Both the position numbers and the translations under genes were made by a program. Positions 36,343-45,981 of a stretch of 64,000 bases of DNA are shown piece after piece; positions within the stretch are counted from its first letter, which is position 1; the number at the start of each line of letters is the position of its first letter. A model generated the notes under the pieces. It had not been told where the DNA came from. It ran no database searches and saw nothing but the letters and a program-made list of their open reading frames with translations. This stretch comes from Pachyseris speciosa (taxonomy: Eukaryota > Cnidaria > Anthozoa > Scleractinia > Pachyseridae): NCBI GenBank assembly GCA_016490735.1, contig JAEMWC010000024.1, positions 1,356,001-1,420,000 on the forward strand. Direction: 5' to 3'.

Positions 36343-37134
36343 AATTGTAAACTAGAAAACGGTAAGAAACAAGCAAGGCTGGTTACACGGCTAGGAATAT
36401 ATATTTAAACCAATATTTCGGGAGGCACAGCCTTCCTTCATCAGGGTGTTACATATTATGACCCTAAGATGAAACGACGTTACAGTTTTAAAAAAAGTTG
36501 TACATGTAACATGATATTATAATAAAGGTAAACAATACAACGTAAAATAAAAAAACGTTACCGTTTGAAAATTTGAAAAAAACGTAACAAGAAAACAAAA
36601 AGATAGGTATTATATTTCTTCTTTTCTGTTGATACCTAACGGTTCAAGAGTTTGAACTCTATCAATTAGATATGCTTCTCTGGCTCTTCGTACACCGTCA
36701 CGATTAGATCTGGACAGTTCTAGTGGAATTAGTTGCATGTCAGAAGCGCTGTGACCGTTAGAGAGAAAATGTTCTGATACTGCAGTGGGTTTAGAGCTGT
36801 TGGTTTGTTTGTCGACTGTTCTACGATGTTCGTTGAAACGGTCCTTAAGTCGTCGTTTAGTTTCGCCTATGTATTGTTTGTGACAGTGATTGCATTGTAC
36901 CATGTATATGACATTTTTGGAATTACAGTCAATGTGATGTTTGATAAATCTAGTTTCGCCGGTGGAATGAAAAGTATAGGTTGTAAGTCCATCAGTTATG
37001 TAGTTGCATGTTAAACAGTTGTGGCCACAGCGAAAGGCACCAAGGGGTTGATTATTTTTAGCAGGTTTACGTAGTTTAGCACTGACCAATAGATCGTTAA
37101 GATTGTTAGAACGTCGGAAAGCAACAAGAGGGGC
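36343..37134 (-). mobile_element. Penelope-like element, copy 2 (inverted)
   Basis: Minus-strand GIY-YIG end (frame 37134-36610) plus the 3' tail to ~36343. It mirrors copy 3 across a centre at base 37135, forming an inverted repeat of about 0.8 kb per arm with a single-base spacer. It keeps the uninterrupted junction ...cgttgtattgtttacc (minus), an empty site for the transposon in copy 3. The tail carries the CTGATGA/CGAAA pair (36444-36438 and 36420-36416). Confidence 0.85.
36610..37134 (-). pseudogene. PLE RT/GIY-YIG fragment, copy 2
   Basis: The frame enters at the palindrome centre with the PLE phrase PLVAFRRSNNLNDLLVSAKL (end of the RT-linked part) and continues through GHNCLTCNY, MVQCNHCHKQYIGETKR, FNEHRRTVD and AREAYLIDR to a stop at 36610-36612. 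It holds the intact cysteine set, unlike copy 1. The frame has no stop, but everything 5' of this point (the RT) is missing, so it cannot work alone. Confidence 0.82.
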
Positions 37135-37142
37135 TGCCCCTC

Positions 37143-37643
37143 TTGTTGCTTTCCGACGATCTATTGGTCAGTGCTAAACTACGTAAACCTGCTAAAAACT
37201 ATCAACCCCTTGGTGCCTTTCGCTGTGGCCACAACTGTTTAACATGCAACTACATAACTGATGGACTTACAAAATATACTTTTCATTCCACCGGCGAAAC
37301 TAGATTTATTAAACATCACATTGACTGTAATTCCAAAAATGTCATATACATGGTACAATGCAATCACTGTCACAAACAATACATAGGCGAAACTAAACGA
37401 CGACTTAAGGACCGTTTCAACGAACATCGTAGAACAGTCGACAAACAAACCAACAGCTCTAAACCCACTGCAGTATCAGAACATTTTCTCTCTAACGGTC
37501 ACAGCGCTTCTGACATGCAACTAATTCCACTAGAACTGTCCAGATCTAATCGTGACGGTGTACGAAGAGCCAGAGAAGCATATCTAATTGATAGAGTTCA
37601 AACTCTTGAACCGTTAGGTATCAACAGAAAAGAAGAAATATAA
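37143..37643 (+). pseudogene. PLE GIY-YIG fragment, copy 3
   Basis: From DLLVSAKLRKPAK onward it matches copy 2 nearly residue for residue, including MVQCNHCHKQYIGETKR and AREAYLIDR, with the stop at 37641-37643. The 17-bp deletion upstream shifts the frame, so the first residues (MLLSD) are not original. The near identity of copies 2 and 3 suggests that the inverted pair arose recently, by one event or by gene conversion. Confidence 0.82.
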
Positions 37644-37797
37644 TACCTATCTTTTTGTTTTCTTGTTACGTTTTTTTCAAATTTTCAAACGGTAACGTTT
37701 TTTTATTTTACGTTGTATTCTTCGTTTGCAACCACGTGACCAAATTTTGTCACGTCATTCGTGTCGGCCATGCTGGTGGATGATCGAAACCTCCAAA

Positions 37798-39603
37798 ATG
37801 GCTGCCGTGGACGCGAATTCTATCGCAAGTGTTAGTTTTTAGGATTATTATAATGGTCTTACCGGTTCAGCTAAGGCAAGATATCGTCAAAAAGTTCTGG
37901 TTTGTGGATTTGATCCTTATCTTTTAAAAAAATCAGATTGTAGCGAGGGTTTAGCCGATTATCCTAGCGTGGAATATTCCAACATCGTAAATTATTTGGT
38001 GCTCCAAACCTCGTGGATAACAGGGCAGCAAATGAAAGCATACAAGTCTATGGAGGCTTACAATTTTTTCGTTTCTGGATGGGTTAATACCATTCTCACC
38101 AAACCAGTAGCTGGAGCTGACAAAGTAGTCATAACAGCGAGAGTAAATCACTCTCAACGAGCCAGGGAAACGCCATTGAAGACATGGGTTCTTGTTGAAA
38201 AGGAGGGAAACGTGTGTATGGCTCACTGTATCTGTATGGCTGGACTTTGCGAGGCCTGTTCACACGTAAGGGCGCTTCTTTTCACCGTTGAAGCTGGAGT
38301 CCGAATGAGGGATTCGGTTACGTGCACTCAGGAGAAAAGCAGGTGGATTATGCCTTCGTATGTGAGGGGTATTCCCTACATGCCAGTTAGTGAGATGGAA
38401 CTCTCCTTAGCCAAGAAGCGACACACTACCTTGGGTGAACAGAGTGGTGCTGCCTCTGAAGTCAACAGAACCAATGTTCAAGTTCCTTCGACAGAAGAGA
38501 CAGCCAGCTTTTTCGAAAACATTTCAAAGTGTGGAATTAAACCAGCTATCCTCTTTTTTGTTCCACCTTACAATGCTTCATTTGTGTTTACTGAGACCAA
38601 CTTTTTGCCACAGCCCTTAACAGATTGATACAATGAGCAATATTTGAATATTGGCTTCCCGGAACTACTTCAACAGGCAGAGAGAGTATTCGACGAGTTA
38701 AAGATAAGTGCCGAAGAAGCTGAAGCAGTTGAAGAATCCACAAGAGACCAGTCAAACTCCAAACTGTGGTTTGAGCACAGAGCAGGACGACTCACTGCCT
38801 CAAAGTTCCACATAGCTTGTTCCACCAATCCAGATAAACCATCGCAGAGCCTCATAAAGGTGATTTTCTATCCAGAATCCCACCGCTTTTCAAATGCTGC
38901 AACCAAATGGGGTCTGTCAGATGAAAGCAGGGCACGAGAAGCATATGAATTTTCAATTGCAGAAAACCATCTCAACCTGTCCGTAGCAGACAGTGGACTG
39001 CATATTAATGAACAGTGGCCTTTTTTAGGAGCCTCGCCTGATGGTCTTGTTTTTTGTGAGTGTTGTGGTAAAGGTATCTGTGAAATGAAATGCCCTTACA
39101 AGTATAAGGATTCTATGCTCACCACTGCTGCAGAAGACAGCAACTTCTGTCTTAAGTACGATGGTAATGGAATTGGTTTGTACCTGGACACAGTACATCC
39201 ATATTATTATCAAGTGCAGTGCCAAATGTTTATTACTGGTGTAGAATACTGTGATTTTGTTGTGTGGACTGAAAAGGATCTTTTCATTCAGCGTATAGCA
39301 CCAGATACTGAGTTCTGGGACAGATCACTGACAAAGGCGATTCTTTTCTACAAGAAAGGAGTTCTCCCAGAACTGATAGCCAGGTGGTATACACAGTCAA
39401 GTACTTAGCTTCCCGCTATGGCATCATCAGCATCAGACATTGAGGATGATGGACCCTGGTGCAACTGTCAACAGTACATTGAAGGAAGTCGGTTGATCGG
39501 TTGTGATGATCCTGACTTTGAAATCCAGTGGTTCCACATGTCATGTGTTGGACTTGTGACAGAGCCTTATCGTGAATGGTTTTGCCCTTCGTGCATTCAG
39601 TAA
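37798..39603 (+). pseudogene. SWIM - YqaJ nuclease - PHD protein of the transposon, three in-frame stops
   Basis: One frame runs from ATG 37798 to TAA 39601-39603 with no frameshift, broken only by TAG 37840-37842, TGA 38626-38628 and TAG 39406-39408. Domains: SWIM zinc finger near residue 140 (MAHCICMAGLCEACSHVRAL); YqaJ-type exonuclease from about residue 324 (WFEHRAGRLTASKF), with ASPDGL and the GICEMKCP strand holding the E-x-K catalytic pair; C-terminal PHD-like finger (C-x-C, CDD, WFHMSC, WFCPSC). YqaJ proteins are lambda-type exonucleases; in this transposon family the protein is thought to help transposition, but its exact role is unclear. All three stops are one C-to-T change away from a sense codon. 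Whether the PHD part was fused in the live protein or is separate is inferred from the shared frame. Confidence 0.82.
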
Positions 39604-40032
39604 AGCTGATTGCCACAGTGATTCAGAAGAAATGTGCAGTTAACAACATTGTTGTCTTTTATTCAATTTATATTTTATATTCAATTTGAAACATCAGTAA
39701 TAAGAAAATCTTTTAATATTTTTTGTAACATAACCTCGTACATATAAGCCCCCTCCCCCCCCCCCAAAAAAAAAAACCCACGGCTGTACAGTAACATTAA
39801 TTTTGCATTCTTTAATTGAACTGGTCATTTACAACATAATCTTTACAAAACTTAATAACAGTAAATTTGGTTTTTACACGAGGATTTAAGTCTTGTGCCC
39901 TAATTTTCACGTCTCTTAGGGCCATGATATATTTTAGGAAAAAATTATTTTAGGTGTCACATAATTAAACCATGATGTCTGAGCAATGAGGCATTGTCGT
40001 TTCCATAGATGATTTAGCCTATATATTATATC

Positions 40033-41771
40033 TTAATCAAAAGGAACTATGGACTCTGATAAATTAGTTAGGGAACAACAGATTATTGCGATTTTGTCTA
40101 TTGGAGGTAAGTCATCACCTCGCCTTGCTGTCACCAACTGTATAGGTAGTACTCCCTGCAAGATAGTATACTTTCTGCCTACAAGACCAATAACCCTTTC
40201 CACGTGAATTCTTACATTGGCAATTTTCCTGGTTTCCTCTACTTCCTCTGCAGACAGCTGCTTCTTACCTCTTGTAAATGCTGTGATATGAAGGCGTGCT
40301 TGATAAAAAAACCCACACTGTCAGCTATATCAAAGCCCCTGTCAGCAAGCACTATGTCCCCAGGTAACAGCTTTCTCAACAAACCAGAATTTTCTGTAAG
40401 ATGTTTGTCACTCACTCTCCCACCCCATGCTTTGGATATAAACGAAATAACACCTTGTGGGGTTATGCCTATTAGAAACTTAACAGTATTGTGATGTTTA
40501 TAGTTAGACCATGTCATTGCCCTTGCAATTAGGCTAAATGGTCTTTCTATAAATATCTCAAGGCAGTCAATGATCACTGCAACTCTCTTGCCAAAGTTGC
40601 GTTGGAAAACTGCAGGCATTGTGGCTAGAAGTTCCTCATGCTCTGGCCATTGTCTATGTCTATATGTCAAATATTCTAGACACTGTTGACACAGATACAT
40701 TAAAACGAAATGCTAAATCTTGCAAAGGGAAATTAAGTTTCAATCTAATTAAAACTAGCAAGAACTCTTGAAACTGACAAAGTGCATTTTGACTGTTTCT
40801 TTTAACCTGTGGAGCAATAAGATTAAACACATGTATTAAAAGGGAAAATTTGGGAATTCCAGTGTAAAACTTGGTTTTTTCATCATTGTCTCTAAAGCTG
40901 TCCTCTGTTAGCTGAACAGCTAGGAGTTGTGGCTTTGTGTTACTGAGCTCAGCAGTAATATCCAGCAGGTAATTCTGCTGTATGTCCAGTTGAACCATGT
41001 CTAGTTCTGTCTGGCAGCTCCCCTCTGCAGAAACAGATTCTTCTGTTTGGCAAAATGTGTTATTGTCATCCACATCCACATTCTCATCATCATTGCTGCC
41101 ATTAGCTAGATCAATACCATCGGTGGAACTTGAAGCCATTGAGAAATTGCTTGCATTCACTGCAAGAAAAATATATCATTATAAATATGACATGAGACAG
41201 TTATGAACTAAACCTGGAAAGGGTTGTTTGGGGCATGACTCCAGTGCAAAGAAACCTGGGATGTGGCCATGGTTTGGATATATCATCATATGCAGCACCA
41301 TGTTATGACCAGAACGTACTATCTGATTGGAAAAGAGAGGGATTAACTAGTTTCTAAATACAAAAATATTTTACTGGCTAAATTGTAACAAGAGACAATG
41401 ACAACATCGAAATTATAATTCTTGACCCACACTTAAAACACCCTTGCTTAGTATAACCATTGAGAAAAAAAAAAAGGTGCAAAATTGAATTTTCAATTTA
41501 CAGTAAGTTGAAATGTACACCCACCAGATGTTTCAGCAGTCCCACTTTCTTCAACACTTTCCTCGTCTCCAATGCCTTCGTTGTCTTCATTGGTTTCGGC
41601 AGCAACCATCTCAGCAAGTTTTCGTCTCATATTATTTCTCCTCTGAGAACGGGCATTTCGTTCAACTGCCAGGGAAATATTTTTGATGTTGTCATGACCA
41701 AGGTTTACAGTAGGTGCCCAGTCAGGGTTGGTGGTATCTAACAGGTCAGCACGTTTTCCTGCAATTAAAAT

Positions 41772-41821
<50 letters not shown>

Positions 41822-42285
41822 ACAAAAGCTCTATAAATGAAAACAATTCTTTAATTTAGGCCATGTAATGGAAGAATTAAAAATAGACGACTTGTTGAGA
41901 ATTTGAAGACTGAGCCAACACATCGCTCCTCGTGCACGCGACTCGCAATTATTTTGCTCAGCCGAAGATTTTATTTATCGAAAAGGTCGGCGCTGTTTCT
42001 CATGAAGGTATTAAGATTTCCCCCAACCTACTCTAGCTTACTCTACATAATGTCTCACTAACCTGAAATAAAGTGATCGCTACAAACACGAGAGTTTTCA
42101 GCTTTCTTGTCGTCAAATTCCTTCCTGTAAATATTCGCGAACCACTGTCTTCTTCGCGCCTCAGTCAATTTGCGGATTTCTTCTCCTTCTCCTGTTTTTA
42201 TTGCTGGAAACCTAAAAAACTTAAATTTCCCTTTATCTCTTCTGCTATTGTGTCCGCAATTCTTCACCGCACAAATAAAACCCAT
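40033..42285 (-). pseudogene. THAP-domain DDE transposase, broken
   Basis: Minus-strand exons: 42285-42063 (THAP: CAVKNCGHNS ... VCSDHFISG, a C2CH zinc finger that binds DNA), 41758-41525, 41159 onward to a stop at 40033-40035; joins keep phase with GT-AG sites. The last exon has a helix-turn-helix ([19 protein letters not shown]) and a DDE_Tnp_4 core with VIIDC (first D), LADRGF (second D) and HVERVIG (E). Damage: a deletion with frame change just after the HTH (near 40665-40685) and a one-base slip in the T-run (minus) at 40304-40310, after which the frame with HVERVIG and ending SESIVPFD is readable. Like the family, it should have bound the element's ends and cut DNA; now inactive. Confidence 0.82.
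41772..41819. repeat. (CT)n microsatellite
   Basis: Twenty-odd CT units lie in the first intron of the transposase gene. The ERERER frame over it is an artefact. Confidence 0.95.
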
Positions 42286-42640
42286 TGAATACAATGCTAA
42301 AAAAAAACAAAAGAACTCCAACAACCGTGACTAAAATCCTTATGTTTAGCACGTGTGTTGACAGCGCGAGACCGGCGCCTATCCACCAGCATGGCCGACA
42401 TCCGTTTTACAAGCCATTGCATAATTAGCTGTGACGTCACGTGAAAACGAAGAATTGTTTACCTTTATTATAATATCATGTTACATGTACAACTTTTTTT
42501 AAAACTGTAACGTCGTTTCATCTTAGGGTCATAATATGTAACACCCTGATGAAGGAAGGCTGTGCCTCCCGAAATATTGGTTTAAATATATATTCCTAGC
42601 CGTGTAACCAGCCTTGCTTGTTTCTTACCGTTTTCTAGCT

Positions 42641-44665
42641 CAAAATGTCTGCATTTTGTAGTGCAACCTAAGAGGGTAAAGCTCCCATGTAAGATCTAGT
42701 TCTTTTCTATGTGACATACATTGGATCTATTTTATCTTGCGCTGTACATCCAGTACCCGTTTTTGCATTGCTGGCGGCCCAAGTATTTGTAACAATACCT
42801 AGTGGAGCGTTTCCAGAAAAGAGAATTATGAAAATTTATCACATCTGCATGGCTTAGCTTGCAATAAGGCACTAGAAGTTGCTGGCATCGCGACTATTGC
42901 ATCGTATGCATGGTATATAATAAACTGTTTAACTAACAATCTAACAGTGAACGTAGCTTCAGCAGCTGTGAAACTGAGAAAACCTGAAAAACAAATTCAG
43001 GTTGTATTTCTTTCAGGCTTCCTTATCGCAACTCCTGAAGTTGCGTTGACAACTGTAATGATTCGGCTCACACTAAATCTTTCTCCTCCACGCGGCAGTG
43101 TTTCAGAAATTTGTAGCAACGGAAACTTTTGAACCATCGTCAACGTAGCTAGCAACTGAATTGTTTCAACGGTATCTGTTGGAAATTTCCGATCAAGTGT
43201 TTGAATGCAGCCAGTAGAAAAAGAGAAAGGCAAATCAAACAAAGAAAAGATAAGATAAAAATACAAGCTGAGCGATAGGGAAAACTAGTATCACAAATAT
43301 TTACATTTATTAAACTACTGAAACTACGATGTGCATAATGATCAAGAGGCACTCATAAGACAGATCTAACTATATCGCCTGCATTGTAGGTCTTATCAGT
43401 GTGTTTTGGTAGTCTACTGACTGCATAGTAGCGACCCGAGATACTTGATACTATGCTTTCCGTATTAAATCGGATTAAATTCTAAAGAAATGTTTTTAGT
43501 GTAAGAAAAAATGCAAAAGACTCTTTTGTCGAAGTTCCAGCTACGCGTAAATATACATGATTTTATAATTATGCATCATTTATTATTCGAAAGGGAGGAA
43601 AACGTCATAATTTAATCGTTTCCTTGATTTACATGCATTATTTCAAAAATTTGCGTAATTTCCTGCCGGCAGGCATATTTAAATACCAATATTTCAGGAA
43701 TGTTTTCCACGCACTCCCTGAATCAAATATACACAATAATGACGGCAAAGTAACTTTACCAGGCTTTTGTAATGTTTGGTTTCCGGGTAGATAACTTAAG
43801 TTTGGTAGCATCGAGAACGCAATAAATAAATTGATTTTTTTGCTTGTTTATCTGCATGCATTGGCTTTCTTATGTTGTCATAGCAACATTAGGGGTTCTT
43901 TCACCCAAGGTGTGAAGGACTTCAATGCGTATGATCGGTACTTGTGTGATCAAAAGCACGCACATATTACTTGAGACTTGCTATCCAGCCGTCAATGTAA
44001 GTGGTTTCTATATTATTTAAGATACTAAATACACTCTTAGTTGTTTTTGTTCGGCTTAAATCGCTAATAGGTTAAAAGAGCACGAGATTTGGCGCGGAAA
44101 AGAAGACGTTTGCCGCGACATAAAACGTAGCTCATGTCGTTTTGTGCATCGGCGAGTATAAAATGGATTTTTAATTTAGCTTTTTGTTCACTGGGAAACT
44201 CGACAGCAGTTAAATAATGAGTTTTTTTAATCTTTAATGTAAAGACAAGTAAGACTTGTAACTGTATGCGTAAAGAATATGATCATGACGTTCTAATGTT
44301 TGACAAACCGCGGTTTGCATTGTCGTCTTTGACTTGTTAAGTAATGTTATACAGCCACTTCTTCGAGGGCTGTCGTATGAAGAAAAACAAAACATTTCAT
44401 TAAGGCAATCCTGAGTTTCAGAAAGCCGTTGCTCTGCAATTGAAGGAAATCTCCGTAATGTGAGGATGATACACTATCGTCAGGATCAAATACAACGGAT
44501 AGCTGTTTACATTTCACTGTTTGCAAACTATAAGCTTAGGTTGAAATTAATTTTTCTCATATTTGTGCCAGCTCGAGATTTAAATTTCCATTTATTTACG
44601 GGGTACTCGAGTACTGGTAGCATTCAGCCCGCTTTTCATTTTTGGGGGAAACTATATGTTTGCAG
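42641..44665. other. Sequence between the PLE and the CSPP1-like exons
   Basis: I see no supported gene. Frames at 42947-43132 (plus) and 43266-42997 (minus) overlap and have no domain. It falls within an intron if the 34100 exon is real. Confidence 0.4.
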
Positions 44666-44801
44666 TTTGATTTAGATCTGACCCTGGGGTCTCTGCAATT
44701 GACCCTCTTTGAAAGAGCACGCCAGTTGGCAGCAATCAACATGGATAATTTGCCTTTTGAATCCATTCTTTTTCAAACCCTGTATTTAGAATCTCTTGCA
44801 T
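44666..44801 (+). CDS. Tentative second upstream exon of the CSPP1-like gene
   Basis: A tgtttgcag acceptor opens at 44666, and 44801 is followed by gtaagt. The frame reads DLDLTLGSLQLTLFERARQL and, from an internal ATG at 44741, MDNLPFESILFQTLYLESLA. Phase 0 at the left and phase 1 at the right match both neighbours (34232 and 45982). It may also be a first exon starting at 44741. Confidence 0.45.
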
Positions 44802-45100
44802 GTAAGTGGCCTCGGTGCTAAGCGACCATGTTTTCTCATCCTAAAAGTTGTCTCTTGCAAGAGAGTCAAAAGTACATGTACATATATATACACATGTATA
44901 TGGCACTGCATGTGAAACCGGGATGTGAAATCCTCCTTCTCACTTTATTTACGAGAAAAGAGGGGTCTGCAAGCTTACAGTTTGTATGGCAAAGAATAGT
45001 GGAATAATGCACGCATATCAAAAATAATTCATCTTTGTGCATGTCAGCAAATTTATTGATTTGGAAAAGAAGTTATGAATTGTTTTCTTTTTTTGGAAGG

Positions 45101-45118
45101 GGGGGGGGGGGGGGGGAG
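45101..45118. repeat. Poly-G run
   Basis: An eighteen-base G-rich tract precedes the MITE at 45141. Confidence 0.9.
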
Positions 45119-45140
45119 GGGAGGGGATGGGGATCCAATC

Positions 45141-45293
45141 TACAATCTTGGACAGAATAAAAAGAGAAATACCCCTTCCTCCCTCCCTTCAAATCAATGA
45201 TAAATTTATGCTCAACCCAAAATGTGCTGTTTTTTCCATCATTGAAATGGGGAGGGGTGGTCTTAATTTCTCATTTGAATTGTTCAAGATTGT
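45141..45293. mobile_element. MITE family M45, short copy
   Basis: It runs from tacaatcttggacagaataa to caagattgta, with ccccttcctccctccc and ggggaggggtggtctt inside. Same termini and interior blocks as 28018-28390, without the 95-bp duplication. Confidence 0.7.
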
Positions 45294-45981
45294 AGTTTTC
45301 TGTTGGAGTGGCCATCGATATTTTTTGGAACAACTAATTATCTGCTCTACATCCATGGTTGGAGCTACCAATACAGCTATAGAAATTTGTTTGGCTCTAA
45401 TGAGTTTTAATTTTCAGAAGTGAAGTTTTGTTCATCTTATCTAAACAAACTATGGCTGAATCACTAATAGGGATGGCATAAACCCAGTCAAGTTTGAGTC
45501 AGGTTATCACCACCATAAAACCCAATGGTTTGATAGCAGGAGAGTCACCGGTGGTTCTGGATCAGGGTTTGTGTACGGTTCAGATCCCAGGGACAAAACC
45601 TTTGGTAAGAATGGTTTATGTTCTGTCTGCACTGGAAAGCACTGCAATATGATCTGCACCTCTGTGTTGTGACTGCACTCAAGTTTTTAAATGGTTATAC
45701 TCAAGCTTCTTTAACCTAAAATTTGATTTACCAATGGAGTTGGGTTTCCTAGCAGGTTTTGTAGCATGAACTGACTGAGAACATCAATTTTCTATCTGTT
45801 TAGCATGCTTCCCAAACATTCCATAGAGACAACAGGCTTTTATTTGTCTCTACTTTAAATCGGACAGTGTTGAGCAAAGGTATCTTTTCTAATGACTGAG
45901 CCTGTGCTAACTGCTGGTCAGATGACTCTGTAAGCTCTCAATGGATGACCTTTGTGTGAGGTTCTCTATTTTCGTTTTCAG

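Larger units (their letters stand above)
37718..42454. mobile_element. 4.7-kb ISL2EU/Harbinger-like DNA transposon with YqaJ and THAP/DDE genes
   Basis: Both ends begin TTCTTCGTTT when read inwards, and CACGTGAC follows soon after on both sides. It carries two genes: SWIM-YqaJ-PHD on plus (37798-39603) and THAP-HTH-DDE on minus (42285-40033), convergent, with ~430 bp between their stops. From memory, this pairing of a DDE transposase with a YqaJ nuclease is the hallmark of the ISL2EU superfamily, and DDE_Tnp_4-type transposases also link it to Harbinger. The PLE host sequence gives the empty site gta/ttg: with symmetric ends there is no target duplication; 2- or 3-bp duplications (TT, ATT) fit only if the two termini are offset by 2 or 1 base. 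Both genes are broken, so the copy is dead. Confidence 0.82.
37136..42640 (+). mobile_element. Penelope-like element, copy 3, split by a DNA transposon
   Basis: PLE sequence runs 37136-37717 and resumes at 42455-42640. The two pieces join seamlessly when compared with copies 1 and 2 (cgttgta then ttgtttacc). Relative to copy 2 it lacks 17 bp after 37158, between two ACG triplets, as left by a microhomology deletion. CTGATGA is at 42546-42552 and CGAAA at 42570-42574. Confidence 0.85.

Noticed and set aside
42997..43266. 89-residue minus-strand frame
   Set aside because: Overlaps another open frame on plus; no recognised domain or splice partners.
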